DNA of 41,852 nucleotides from Erythrobacter sp. (GTDB lineage Bacteria > Pseudomonadota > Alphaproteobacteria > Sphingomonadales > Sphingomonadaceae). Under the pieces are notes generated by a model, which had not been told where the DNA came from, ran no database searches, and worked only from the letters and a program-made list of their open reading frames with translations. The position numbers and the translations under genes are program-made. Positions 25,237 to 34,334 of this stretch are shown here, in pieces (the first letter of the stretch is position 1; each line of letters starts with the position of its first letter). The stretch covers positions 1 through 41,852 of the forward strand of contig DAICXZ010000023.1 in assembly GCA_027311945.1 (NCBI GenBank), in the 5' to 3' direction.

Positions 25237-28143
25237 TTAGTACTTCACGCTCAGGCCGAGGCGGAAGGTTCGGCCCATCGTGTCGTAAAGCGAGCGGTTG
25301 GTTTGCGGGTAGGCCGGGGTGTTGTTCCCGAACGGCCCGTTGCCGATCAGCACCGGATCGCGATCGAACAGGTTCTTCACCGCGAACAGCGCGGTGGCCT
25401 CGACCCCGCCGATCTCGAAATCGTAGGTGAAGTTGCTGTCGAGGTAGAAGGTGCCCTTGATCGAGTTGGTGTTGATCGTGCGGTTGAGGTTGTCGCTCGC
25501 CGGGCAACCGGTGGTGCATGCGATCCAGTCGTTGTCGTAGACGCCATCGCCGAAGCCGCGGCCCACGAACACGGCCGAGAAACCGCTGTCGAAGGCATAG
25601 CCTGCCGAAACGCGGTAGGAGAGAGTGGGAATGCCACTGCCTGCGTTGACACCAGCGATGTCGTCCACCTCGAAGCCCGAGTCAGAGACGTTTTCGATCG
25701 TATAGGTCGCCAGGCCGCGCAGAGTTAGCGCGCCCGGGCCAACCGGTGCACGGTAGCTGGCCTCGAAGTCGAACCCGCGTGACTTCTGGCTGGCAAAGTT
25801 GATCGGATAGCGGTTGATGAAGTCGACATCAGTGGTCGAGCCCGCCTTGTAGATGATGTAGTCGCACAGTTCGGGCTCGCTGCCGTCGAAGCACAGGTCG
25901 ACGGTCTGCTGCGCGGTGATGGTCGAAACCGCGCCCTCGATGTCGATATTGAAGTAGTCGACCGAAGCGGTGAAGCCGGGCAGGAACATGGGCGTGAAGA
26001 CCACGCCGAGGCCCAGAGTGTCGGCCTTTTCGGGGTCGAGATCCGGGTTTCCGAGCGTGCGTTCGATAAATTCCTCGGGCCTTACCCCGCCACCGCTGAG
26101 CGGAATGTTCACCGCGTTGGTACGCGCGGTGCCGGCGTCGAACAGCTCAAGCAGGTTGGGTGCGCGGATGTCTCGCGAAAGCGTGCCGCGGAAACGGAGA
26201 TCGTCGATCGGCTGCCATGAGAGGCCGGCCTTCCACGTCGTCGCCGTGCCCGAGGTCGAATAGTCGGTGACGCGCACCGCACCGTTGAATTCGAGCCCGA
26301 AGCCCAGCGGGACGAGTGCTTCGACATAGCCTTCCTTCACGTTCACACCGCCGGTGGTGACGCGATAGTTGCCATAGAGGAAGGTGGTGAGGTTGACCGG
26401 GTCGATGTAACCGTCGACCGAGTCCTCGCGATATTCTCCGCCGAAGGCGATGCTGACCGGGCCTTCCCAGGTGTTAAACAGCTCACCGACGGAGAAGTTC
26501 AAGGCGACAACGTCCTGCGCAATCTTCTGCTGGCGCGAGGGATAAACCTCGAACAGGTAGTCGAGCGCTTCCTGCGTCACGCCGCCAACGCCGATCCGGT
26601 TGATCGGAACGCAGCCCGGCAGATCGTTTGCGGTGCTGGCATCGGTGTTGACCTGGCACTGAATAGTGCCGCCCGAGAACACCGCATCCTGCATCGCGGC
26701 AATGCGCGAGTTCTGCCAGGTGTTGATCAGCATCTCGTCGGTCTTGGTTTCACCGTGCTGGAAGTAGGTGTCCCAATCGACATCAAGACCGGCGACGCCG
26801 AAGAAGCCGCTGGCGCCCACAACATAGCGCGAAACCTCGCGGGTATTGCTCCCGCCAGCGGCCGGGATGCCGGCATTCGAGGTGCCCATGCGGATCGCGG
26901 TGACCGGCGTGGCTGCGGTCGCATTGTATGCTGCGATCTCGGCCACCAGCTCTGGCGGGAGGAAGGCGTTGTCGATCGCAATATCGACGTTCACCGACGG
27001 CGTCTGCTGGTAGTAGCTTTCGCCTTCGAACTTGTTGTAGCTTGCCTGTGCGAACACCTCGAAGCTCGGGGTGATCTCGTAGCTGAGGCGCCCGAACAGA
27101 CCGATACGGTCCTCATCGTTAGCCAGCGAGTTCGAACCGACGTGGCCTTGGCTGGCATACTGGTAGTCGCCGCCGACCATCCACTGGCCCGATACCTGGC
27201 CGAAATTGAGGTCATTGGTAGAAGCGAGCCCGGTCGTGGCGTCGACGGTACCGAAGTAGGTGCCGTTGAACGGGCACGAGGCCGCCGCGGTCCCCGCGCG
27301 GCAGCCGGTGATGAGGCCGCCGGGCGTGAAGTTCGACGAACCGATGCCCGACTGGATGATGCGCGAGGGCAGGCCGTTGGTGGGGGTGTAGTCGGGGTTC
27401 TCGATCTGGAAGTAGCCCGAATCGTTCCAGTCGCGGTCGATGAAGTCCTTGCCGGTCTGGTTGAAATATTCGCCACTCACGATGAGGTGACCGCGGCCAC
27501 CGGCGAATTCGGTGCCCAGCGTCAGCTGGGCGAGGTGGTTGGGCACGTCCGAATAGGTGGTGACACCGTATTCGTAGCTGGCCTTGATGCCGGTAAAGTC
27601 CTTGTCGAGGATGAAGTTCACCACACCTGCCACGGCGTCCGAGCCGTAAACCGACGAGGCACCGCCGGTCACCACTTCTACGCGCTCGATCAGCGCCTGC
27701 GGGAAGGTGTTGATATCGACGAGGCCGTCCGAGGTCGAGCCGACCGAACGCTGTCCGTCAAGCAGCACCAGCGTGCGCGACTGGCCGAGCGACCGCAGGT
27801 TCAGCGCCGAGATGCCCGACTTGCCGTTGGAGAGGCTGCCCGAGTTCGAGACGGCAGTCTGGCTGCCGCTCACGGAGGGCAGGGTGTTGACGAAGTCGGC
27901 AATGTTGGCGGGGGCTTCGGCGTCGATCTCGTCACCCGAGATGACCGAGAGCGGGGTCGGCGCATTCGACCCGTCGCGCACGACGCGGCTGCCGGTGACG
28001 ACGATGCGGCTGTCATCGTCGGAAGCCTGGGCAATGGCTGCGCTCGGTATCAAGGCCAGGCCAGCGACGCTGGCGACTGATGCAAGCAGGCTGACGCGGG
28101 CAAGGCCTGTAGCGCGAGTGGTGGCGGAAAGCGGATTACTCAT
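25237..28143 (-). CDS. TonB-dependent outer-membrane receptor (large, plug and barrel)
   Basis: A 968-residue outer-membrane receptor. A signal peptide (LARVSLLASVASVAGLALIP to AAIAQ) is followed by a TonB-box-like IVVTGSRV, a plug domain (ISALNLRSLGQSRTLVLLDG, then VEVVTGGASSVYGSDAVAGV) and a long barrel ending RTFRLGLSVKY. The receptor belongs to the large family common in sphingomonads and Caulobacter that carries peptides, sugars or metal chelates; the substrate is not known. The ATG at 28143 follows a GGGGG-rich site; a start a few codons earlier at 28158 is open. The gene lies downstream of an Lrp/AsnC regulator on the same strand, with a 253-base spacer rich in dyads. Confidence 0.93.
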   Translation of the reverse strand: MSNPLSATTRATGLARVSLLASVASVAGLALIPSAAIAQASDDDSRIVVTGSRVVRDGSNAPTPLSVISGDEIDAEAPANIADFVNTLPSVSGSQTAVSNSGSLSNGKSGISALNLRSLGQSRTLVLLDGQRSVGSTSDGLVDINTFPQALIERVEVVTGGASSVYGSDAVAGVVNFILDKDFTGIKASYEYGVTTYSDVPNHLAQLTLGTEFAGGRGHLIVSGEYFNQTGKDFIDRDWNDSGYFQIENPDYTPTNGLPSRIIQSGIGSSNFTPGGLITGCRAGTAAASCPFNGTYFGTVDATTGLASTNDLNFGQVSGQWMVGGDYQYASQGHVGSNSLANDEDRIGLFGRLSYEITPSFEVFAQASYNKFEGESYYQQTPSVNVDIAIDNAFLPPELVAEIAAYNATAATPVTAIRMGTSNAGIPAAGGSNTREVSRYVVGASGFFGVAGLDVDWDTYFQHGETKTDEMLINTWQNSRIAAMQDAVFSGGTIQCQVNTDASTANDLPGCVPINRIGVGGVTQEALDYLFEVYPSRQQKIAQDVVALNFSVGELFNTWEGPVSIAFGGEYREDSVDGYIDPVNLTTFLYGNYRVTTGGVNVKEGYVEALVPLGFGLEFNGAVRVTDYSTSGTATTWKAGLSWQPIDDLRFRGTLSRDIRAPNLLELFDAGTARTNAVNIPLSGGGVRPEEFIERTLGNPDLDPEKADTLGLGVVFTPMFLPGFTASVDYFNIDIEGAVSTITAQQTVDLCFDGSEPELCDYIIYKAGSTTDVDFINRYPINFASQKSRGFDFEASYRAPVGPGALTLRGLATYTIENVSDSGFEVDDIAGVNAGSGIPTLSYRVSAGYAFDSGFSAVFVGRGFGDGVYDNDWIACTTGCPASDNLNRTINTNSIKGTFYLDSNFTYDFEIGGVEATALFAVKNLFDRDPVLIGNGPFGNNTPAYPQTNRSLYDTMGRTFRLGLSVKY

Positions 28144-28210
28144 GGATCGAACCCCCATTATTCTAGGTGTGTGTCGATCCTCCCCAAACGAAAATACGGG
28201 TCATTCTGCG

Positions 28211-28220
28211 GCTGCGCAGC
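28211..28220. promoter_or_regulatory. 10-bp palindrome in the TonB-receptor leader
   Basis: GCTGCGCAGC is a perfect palindrome about 70 bases upstream of the receptor start at 28143. It could form a small RNA stem or a protein-binding site. Chance occurrence in GC-rich DNA is possible. Confidence 0.25.
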
Positions 28221-28260
28221 TTCGTCCCTGATCGAAACTTGCTGAGCCGTGCGCCCTGGG

Positions 28261-28273
28261 GAATTTATAATTC
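28261..28273. promoter_or_regulatory. AT-rich palindrome upstream of the TonB receptor
   Basis: GAATT-TAT-AATTC is a 13-bp dyad in an unusually AT-rich patch of the spacer, about 120 bases before the receptor start. It contains TATAAA on the minus strand, usable as a -10 hexamer, but no well-spaced -35 is evident. Confidence 0.35.
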
Positions 28274-28326
28274 AATTTAGGCGACCGGATGCCGCAAAGT
28301 TTGCGTCAATTCGATTGCTGGTCGGG

Positions 28327-28364
28327 GGAATCCGTCACAAATATGTGACATTTCGACGGATTCC
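28327..28364. promoter_or_regulatory. overlapping inverted repeats, candidate operator or lrp terminator
   Basis: GGAATCCGTC (28327-28336) and GACGGATTCC (28355-28364) are a perfect 10-bp inverted repeat. Overlapping it, offset by four bases, is a second dyad GTCACA-N4-TGTGAC (28334-28349). The site is 33 bases past the Lrp/AsnC gene and about 185 bases before the TonB-receptor start. The two dyads cannot both form as RNA stems, so it may be an operator or a switchable hairpin. Confidence 0.5.
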
Positions 28365-28396
28365 AATTTCATCCGAGCAAAGGTTGTTGTGATTCG

Positions 28397-28894
28397 TTAA
28401 CGCCTGCCGTCTGATTCGAGAATTACCGGCGCTACACGCCTGCGCGCGACCTCGCGCATAAGGAAAGACGAGCGGATCTTCGACACGTAAGGCAGCTTGG
28501 AAAGCTCGCGCCGATAGACATGGTCATACTCTTCGAAGCTGCGCACGTTGATGAGCATCATGAAGTCGTTCTCGCCGGAGATGAACGAGCAGAACGACAT
28601 CGACGGACAATCGAGCACGGCAGCTTCAAATTCCACCAGCGAGCTTTCTTCCTGCGAGCTGAGCTGAATCAGCACCAAAGCGGTGATTGAATAGCCGAGC
28701 TTTTTCTGGTCAATTATGGCGGCATATCCGGAGATGACGCCCGCCTCTTCGAGAATCTTGCGACGGCGAGCCACCGCCGTGCTCGACAGGTTGACCTCTT
28801 CGCCCAGCGCCACATCGGCCGCGCGACCGTTGGCCACCAGGCCCTTCAAGACTCGTAAATCGGTACGATCCATGGATGCGATGGTGGATTTCAA
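28397..28894 (-). CDS. Lrp/AsnC family transcriptional regulator
   Basis: A protein of about 165 residues. An N-terminal helix-turn-helix (MDRTDLRVLKGLVANGRAAD, VNLSSTAVARRRKILEEAGV) is followed by a RAM/AsnC ligand-binding domain (YSITALVLIQLSS, FCSFISGENDFMMLINV). These regulators form dimers to octamers and respond to amino acids. The TTG at 28894 was picked because AAAGGA (28902-28907) sits seven bases upstream; the ATG at 28873, which matches the usual family N-terminus, lacks a Shine-Dalgarno, and a GTG at 28915 is also open. It is divergent from the metzincin-gcv operon and upstream of the TonB receptor, a position suited to controlling both. Confidence 0.88.
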   Translation of the reverse strand: MKSTIASMDRTDLRVLKGLVANGRAADVALGEEVNLSSTAVARRRKILEEAGVISGYAAIIDQKKLGYSITALVLIQLSSQEESSLVEFEAAVLDCPSMSFCSFISGENDFMMLINVRSFEEYDHVYRRELSKLPYVSKIRSSFLMREVARRRVAPVILESDGRR

Positions 28895-28918
28895 CGATAT
28901 ATCCTTTCCTGACACTCG

Positions 28919-28931
28919 ATATTAAAAATAT
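28919..28931. promoter_or_regulatory. AT-rich palindrome, candidate Lrp/AsnC operator
   Basis: ATATT-AAA-AATAT is a 13-bp dyad in the divergent spacer between the Lrp/AsnC gene and the metzincin gene, 25 bases upstream of the regulator start. Lrp-family proteins favour AT-rich dyads of about this size and often autoregulate. Binding is inferred. Confidence 0.45.
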
Positions 28932-29037
28932 GACCGCCAAACTTTTGCATATTTCACGATAAACGCAATGGCTTTGGTGGTATCCCCCTGAATAGAGAGC
29001 CGCGCACAGTCGTGCGGGGCGCAGTCACGGGGGCATC

Positions 29038-31443
29038 ATGCGTTTTCTTTCAATTACTTCACGCCTGCGCACGGCATCGTCGTGCGCGGCCTTGGGCATG
29101 GCTGCCTTTATCGCCTCTGTGCCGGCGCAAGCGCAGGATCGCCTGTTTGCTCCCACGACTCCCGCTGACAGCGGTGCGGTTCACTTCACGCTGCCTGCGC
29201 TCGACAGCGAGGGCGAATCGGGTTGCTATATATATGCGACCTCGCTGCGTTCGGGCCTCGGCTCTCCCAACATGCGGCTGGATCGCGGGATGCTGGGCGA
29301 TGAGCAGCTGTTGTGCTTCCGCAAAGTCGGCACCCAGATCGCCGCGGTGTTCGAGAACCCCAAGTTCGAGGCGACCGGCGATGCCGACACCGCCACCGGC
29401 GCGGCCGAAAGCTTCCCCACCGCGGTGGTTGCCATGCTGCCGATCGTGGCCGATCGCGGCGCGGGCGGGGTGGTCGTCGACATGTCGAAGTTCCTGCTGC
29501 GCGATTCCATCAACGTTTCGGCAGCGCTGGCGCAGGGTGGGGACTATCGCGCCGCGCCCGATCTTTCAGGCATCGCCACCGCTTCGGTAAAGAGCTTTCC
29601 GCTTAACACCGAGATCGACACGATCCAGACCTTCACCAGCGCACGCCCTTCGCGCGAGATGCGCGATTTCTCGCCCGAGCCGCGGGCGCTGACCTTCATC
29701 GTCCACCATTCGTTTATCGAGCTGCCCGAGCCCGGTTTCGTGCCGCGCGTCGCCGATCCGCGGGCGCCGGTCTCAGGCCCCACCATCTATGACTACGGCT
29801 CGCCGCTCGGCCAGCCGGTGGCCATCCCGCTTGCGGCGCGTTTTCGCCTCGAAAAGACCGACCCCACCGCCGAGGCAAGCCCGGTGGTAAAGCCGATCGT
29901 GTTCTACATCGACCGTGCCGCGCCCGAGCCGGTCCGCACGGCATTGATGGAGGGCGTGAATTACTGGTCCTCGGCCTTCGACAAGGCGGGCTTCATCGGC
30001 GGCTTCCGTGCCGAGATCCTGCCAGAGGGCGCCGATCCTCTCGACGTGCGTTACAACATGGTCAACTGGGCCAACCGGATGACGCGCGGCTGGTCCTACG
30101 GCGGCGGCATCCGCGATCCGCGCACGGGCGAAATTCTCAAGGGTAACGTGGTGCTCGGCGCGCTGCGGGTGCGGCAGGACATCACGATCTTCGAAGGCCT
30201 CGTCGGCACCGCGCAGAACGGCAGCGGCGGGCCGAACGATCCGGTCCGCGCGGCGCTCGACCGCATTCGCCAGCTCGGCGCGCACGAGGTTGGCCACGCC
30301 ATTGGCTTCATGCACAATTTCGCCGGCTCCACGCAGGATCGCAGCACGGTGATGGACTATCCCGGCCCTCGCCTGCTGATCGACGATGGTCAGATCAGTT
30401 TGCGCGATGCCTACAAGCACGGCGGCGGCGCTTGGGACGATTTCTCGGTCGACTGGCTCTATGGCAGTGCCGAAAGCGCCGATGCCAAGGCACTGGCTGC
30501 GGAAGAGGTGGGCCTTGCCTTTGCCACCGACATCGACGGTCGCGATCCCTCTCTGCCAAGCGCTGCGGCGAGCATGTGGGACGATGGCCCTGACCCCATC
30601 GCCGCGCTTGACCATATGGAGGCGGTGCGCGCCATCGCGCTGGCCAACTTTGGCGAGCAGGTGCTGCTGCCGGGCGAGCCGCTGGCCTTCCTGCGCCGGA
30701 AGTTCGTGCCGATCTGGCTGCTGCACCGCTACGATATAGACGCAGCGGGCAAGCTGATCGGCGGCTATGCCTATGATTACAAAGTGGCGGGCGATAACCA
30801 CCCGCTGCCCGCATGGATCGACGCCGCCACGCAGCGCGCGGCCATGGCTGCCCTGATCGACACGCTCGATGAGGATTTCCTTACCGTGCCCGACCGGCTG
30901 CTGCCGATGCTGTCTGTGCCGATCACGCGCACGGGCGATCCCCAGTTCGATATCGAGGTGTTCCGCAACTCGGGCGCGGCCTCGTTCGATCCGCTGGTCG
31001 CCGCCGACGTTGCTGCGCAGATCACGCTCGACAGCATGTTGGCCCCCGCGCGCCTTACGCGGCTGGTCGAACAGCACCGGCAGGATGCTGCCATGCCCGG
31101 CGTGACCGACCTGGTTGACGAACTGGTTTCAAATGTGATCAATGCGCGCAGCAACGAGGTCGGCCGCCGGATCGCCTGGCGGACCGTGCTCTCGATGGTG
31201 GAGGCCATGCGCGACGAGGAAACTTCGCCCGAGGCGGCGGCGATCATTGCTGGCCGTCTCGACAGCCTCAAGGATGAACTGGAGGAGGCAGCGGGCGGCG
31301 TCGATGCCGATTGGGCGCACTATGTGGCCGATTTGCTCGACGATCCCGACGCACTCTCCGCAGTGCTTGCGAACAAGGAAGAGGCTCCCGAGATTCCGCC
31401 CGGGATGCCGATCGGTGGTTTTGGAGGTTGGTTCGATGACTGA
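29038..31443 (+). CDS. secreted metzincin-type zinc metalloprotease (DUF5117-like)
   Basis: An 801-residue exported protein. The signal peptide ends near residue 32 (AFIASVPAQAQ). An N-terminal beta-rich region resembling DUF5117/DUF5118 proteins is followed by a catalytic domain with HEVGHAIGFMH: His416, Glu417, His420 and His426 fit the metzincin pattern HExxHxxGxxH, and STVMDY downstream supplies the Met-turn. It probably cleaves proteins or peptides in the periplasm or outside the cell. Its last eight bases overlap gcvT, coupling a secreted protease to glycine breakdown. The start ATG at 29038 directly precedes the signal peptide. The divergent spacer on its 5' side carries a candidate Lrp operator. 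Confidence 0.86.
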   Translation: MRFLSITSRLRTASSCAALGMAAFIASVPAQAQDRLFAPTTPADSGAVHFTLPALDSEGESGCYIYATSLRSGLGSPNMRLDRGMLGDEQLLCFRKVGTQIAAVFENPKFEATGDADTATGAAESFPTAVVAMLPIVADRGAGGVVVDMSKFLLRDSINVSAALAQGGDYRAAPDLSGIATASVKSFPLNTEIDTIQTFTSARPSREMRDFSPEPRALTFIVHHSFIELPEPGFVPRVADPRAPVSGPTIYDYGSPLGQPVAIPLAARFRLEKTDPTAEASPVVKPIVFYIDRAAPEPVRTALMEGVNYWSSAFDKAGFIGGFRAEILPEGADPLDVRYNMVNWANRMTRGWSYGGGIRDPRTGEILKGNVVLGALRVRQDITIFEGLVGTAQNGSGGPNDPVRAALDRIRQLGAHEVGHAIGFMHNFAGSTQDRSTVMDYPGPRLLIDDGQISLRDAYKHGGGAWDDFSVDWLYGSAESADAKALAAEEVGLAFATDIDGRDPSLPSAAASMWDDGPDPIAALDHMEAVRAIALANFGEQVLLPGEPLAFLRRKFVPIWLLHRYDIDAAGKLIGGYAYDYKVAGDNHPLPAWIDAATQRAAMAALIDTLDEDFLTVPDRLLPMLSVPITRTGDPQFDIEVFRNSGAASFDPLVAADVAAQITLDSMLAPARLTRLVEQHRQDAAMPGVTDLVDELVSNVINARSNEVGRRIAWRTVLSMVEAMRDEETSPEAAAIIAGRLDSLKDELEEAAGGVDADWAHYVADLLDDPDALSAVLANKEEAPEIPPGMPIGGFGGWFDD

Positions 31444-32587
31444 GGCTGCGGCGATGGAGGCGAAGGCGGATCCTCTGCTGCTCCCGCTGGATAGCTGGCA
31501 CCGCGAGAAGGGCGGCCGGATGGTCGAGTTCGCGGGCTATGCCATGCCGATCCAGTACTCCGCTGAAGTCGGTGGGGGCATCATGGCCGAGCACGAGTGG
31601 ACGCGCACCAGCGCGAGCCTGTTCGATGTCAGCCACATGGGCCAGCTGACCGTGGCCGGGCCGGGCGCTGGCGCGGCACTGGAAAAGCTGCTCCCCGCCG
31701 ATCTCGGCGCGTTGAAGGAATGCCGCACGCGCTATTCGCTGCTGCTGGCGGGCGACGGCGGCATTCTCGATGACCTGCTGATCACCCGCACCGGCGAGGA
31801 TTCGTTCCGGCTGGTGGTGAATGGCGCGACCACGCACGACGATATCGCCTATCTGCGCGCGCATCTGCCCGAGGAGGTGACGCTCGCCTATCACCGCGAG
31901 ATGGCTCTGATCGCGCTGCAAGGCCCGCTGGCGGCATCGGTACTCGACGATCTGATGCCGGGCATTGCCGATGCGCTTCCCTTCATGGCTTCTGCCAGTC
32001 GGGGCTGCTCGGGCACCCACCTGATTGTGTGCCGTTCGGGTTACACCGGCGAGGACGGGTTCGAAATCGCGGTGCCTGCCGAAAAGGCCATCAAGCTGGC
32101 CGATGCGCTGCTGGCCGATGCGCGCGTAAAGCCTGCCGGGCTAGGCGCGCGCGACAGCCTGCGGCTGGAGGCTGGCCTCCCGCTGTACGGGCATGACATG
32201 ACCGCCAGCACTGACCCGGTCAGCGCCGACCTCTCCTTCGCCATTTCCAAGCGGCGGCGGGAAGAGGGCGGCTTTGCCGGAGCCGACACGATCCTGCCGC
32301 TGCTCGCCGAGGGCGCGCCCAGCAAGCGGGTCGGCCTCGCCATCGAGGGCAGGGCACCCGCACGCGAAGGCGCGACGATCATGGTGGGTGGCCGCGTGGT
32401 CGGCGTTGTTACCTCGGGCGGCCATTCGCCCACGCTTGGGCGGCCTGTCGCCATGGGTCAGGTCGAAGCGAGCCTCACCGCACCCGGCACCCAACTTGAA
32501 ATCGACGTGCGCGGCCGCAAGCTCGCCGCCACGGTCGCACCGCTTCCATTCGTACCCCACAACTACCGCCGCCAAGGAGGAAAATAA
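31436..32587 (+). CDS. gcvT: glycine cleavage system aminomethyltransferase (T-protein)
   Basis: GcvT moves the methylene carbon from the aminomethyl-lipoyl H-protein to tetrahydrofolate and releases ammonia. The 383-residue protein shows [32 protein letters not shown], the folate-site [33 protein letters not shown] and a C-terminal barrel ([17 protein letters not shown]). GGAGG at 31423-31427, eight bases upstream, fixes the ATG at 31436, inside the end of the protease gene. Its stop overlaps gcvH by one base (TAATG). Start of the gcvT-gcvH-gcvPA-gcvPB unit. Confidence 0.95.
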   Translation: MTEAAAMEAKADPLLLPLDSWHREKGGRMVEFAGYAMPIQYSAEVGGGIMAEHEWTRTSASLFDVSHMGQLTVAGPGAGAALEKLLPADLGALKECRTRYSLLLAGDGGILDDLLITRTGEDSFRLVVNGATTHDDIAYLRAHLPEEVTLAYHREMALIALQGPLAASVLDDLMPGIADALPFMASASRGCSGTHLIVCRSGYTGEDGFEIAVPAEKAIKLADALLADARVKPAGLGARDSLRLEAGLPLYGHDMTASTDPVSADLSFAISKRRREEGGFAGADTILPLLAEGAPSKRVGLAIEGRAPAREGATIMVGGRVVGVVTSGGHSPTLGRPVAMGQVEASLTAPGTQLEIDVRGRKLAATVAPLPFVPHNYRRQGGK

Positions 32588-32961
32588 TGACCCGCTACTT
32601 CACAACCGACCACGAATGGATCGAGGTCGAGGGCACCAGTGCCACCGTGGGGATCACCGATCACGCTCAGGAACAGTTGGGCGATATCGTATTCGTCGAG
32701 GTGCCTGCGGCCGGCACCGCCGTGGCCAAGGGCAAGGAAGCTGCCGTGGTGGAATCGGTCAAGGCGGCGAGTGACGTCTACAGCCCGATCACCGGCGAGG
32801 TGACCGAAGGCAATGCCGCGCTCGAAGAGGACCCGGCTCTGGTCAACACCGCCGCCGAAACCGACGGCTGGTTCTTCAAGGCCACCATTGCCGACACGTC
32901 CGAACTCGAAGGGCTGATGGACGCCGAAGCCTACGCCGCCTTCTGCGCCGATCTCGACTAA
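32587..32961 (+). CDS. gcvH: glycine cleavage system H-protein
   Basis: GcvH carries the lipoyl arm that shuttles the aminomethyl group among the P, T and L proteins. The 124-residue protein has the expected HEWIEVEG start, [16 protein letters not shown], and the lipoylated lysine Lys59 in [20 protein letters not shown]. Length is normal. AAGGAGG lies just before its ATG, inside the end of gcvT. It is followed 14 bases later by gcvPA. Confidence 0.97.
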   Translation: MTRYFTTDHEWIEVEGTSATVGITDHAQEQLGDIVFVEVPAAGTAVAKGKEAAVVESVKAASDVYSPITGEVTEGNAALEEDPALVNTAAETDGWFFKATIADTSELEGLMDAEAYAAFCADLD

Positions 32962-32975
32962 TACGAGGCAAGTCC

Positions 32976-34334
32976 ATGCGTTATCTTCCGCTTACCCCGG
33001 CCGACCGGGCCGATATGCTGTCGGCTATTGGTGCCTCCTCGATCGAGGCGCTGTTCGCCGATGTGCCGTCCGCCGCATTGCTAGATGGGCCGATCGAAAG
33101 CCTGCCCAATCATGCCAGCGAAATGGCAGTGGAGCGGCACATGGCGCGGCTTTCGGGCCAGAACCTTGCCGCCGGGGAAGCTCCGTTCTTCCTCGGCGCG
33201 GGTGCCTATCGCCACCATGTGCCGGCCTCGGTCGATCATCTGATCCAGCGCGGCGAATTCCTCACCGCCTATACGCCCTACCAACCCGAAATCGCGCAGG
33301 GCACATTGCAGATGCTGTTCGAGTTCCAGACGCAGGTCGCGCGGCTTTACGGCTGCGACATTGCCAACGCCTCGATGTATGACGGCTCGACCGCAGCCTG
33401 GGAAGCGGTGGCCATGGCGCGCCGGATCACCAAGCGGGGCAAGGCGCTGCTCTCGCCGGGTCTGCACCCGCACTATGCGGGCAATATCAAAACTATGGCG
33501 AAGTTTACGGGCGACCAGATCGTGCACGAAGCGCCCAACCTCACCCCAGATGCGGGTGAGGTTGGGCTGATCGCGCAAATAGACGGTGAGACCTCGTGCG
33601 TGCTGGTGCAGTATCCTGACATCCTCGGGCGGCTGCCCGATCTCGCGAGGATCGCCGAGGCGACTCATGCGCAAGGCGCGCTGCTGGTGGCCGTGGTGAC
33701 GGAGCCGGTGGCGCTGGGCGCAATCCGCTCACCGGGTGAACTGGGGGCCGATATCGTCGTTGGCGAGGGCCAGTCGATCGGCGTCGGCCTGCAGTTCGGC
33801 GGGCCGTACCTCGGCCTGTTCGGCTGCCGGTCGGAACATGTGCGCCATATGCCGGGCCGGCTTTGCGGGGAGACGGTCGACGCGAGCGGCAAGCGCGGCT
33901 TCGTGCTGACGCTGAGCACGCGCGAGCAACATATCCGGCGCGAAAAGGCGACCAGCAACATCTGCACCAACTCGGGGCTCTGCGCGCTGGCGTTCTCGAT
34001 CCACATGACCTTGCTCGGCGGCACTGGCCTCGCGGCGCTGGCGGCGGAGAACCACCGGCTGGCCTGCCTCGCGGCCGACAAGCTGGCCGAAGTGCCGGGC
34101 GTAAAGGTGCTCAACGATAGCTTCTTCAACGAGTTCTGCATAGTCCTGCCGACCGACGCGCGCGTTCTGGTGCGCGATCTTGCGCTTGAGGGCGTGCTGG
34201 CGGGCGTCTCGCTCGGGCGGCTCTATCCGGGTGAGGATGGGCTCGCCAACGGACTGCTTGTCGCCGTCACCGAGACGACCAGCGAGGACGATATCGACGC
34301 CCTTGTCACCGCTATCCGGGAGAAACTGGCATGA
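32976..34334 (+). CDS. gcvPA: glycine dehydrogenase (decarboxylating) subunit 1
   Basis: The first half of the split P-protein, which decarboxylates glycine with pyridoxal phosphate. The 452-residue protein has [67 protein letters not shown] and the late [15 protein letters not shown]. The ligand lysine is in the partner subunit, as expected for split enzymes. Its TGA overlaps the gcvPB ATG (ATGA), which would help make the two subunits in equal amounts. Confidence 0.96.
   Translation: MRYLPLTPADRADMLSAIGASSIEALFADVPSAALLDGPIESLPNHASEMAVERHMARLSGQNLAAGEAPFFLGAGAYRHHVPASVDHLIQRGEFLTAYTPYQPEIAQGTLQMLFEFQTQVARLYGCDIANASMYDGSTAAWEAVAMARRITKRGKALLSPGLHPHYAGNIKTMAKFTGDQIVHEAPNLTPDAGEVGLIAQIDGETSCVLVQYPDILGRLPDLARIAEATHAQGALLVAVVTEPVALGAIRSPGELGADIVVGEGQSIGVGLQFGGPYLGLFGCRSEHVRHMPGRLCGETVDASGKRGFVLTLSTREQHIRREKATSNICTNSGLCALAFSIHMTLLGGTGLAALAAENHRLACLAADKLAEVPGVKVLNDSFFNEFCIVLPTDARVLVRDLALEGVLAGVSLGRLYPGEDGLANGLLVAVTETTSEDDIDALVTAIREKLA

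Noticed and set aside
23534-25519. Longer M20 protein starting at 25519
   Set aside because: The extra N-terminal part is antisense-like to the TonB receptor end and the 15-bp hairpin, and would bury the clear signal peptide that begins at 25117.
28334-28349. GTCACA-N4-TGTGAC considered as a CRP/FNR site
   Set aside because: The half-sites point the wrong way and the spacing is wrong; CRP sites read TGTGA-N6-TCACA. Kept only as a dyad of unknown purpose.
28932-29037. Glycine riboswitch upstream of the metzincin-gcv operon
   Set aside because: The leader is short and lacks the conserved aptamer motifs and tandem arrangement; no such fold could be drawn by eye.
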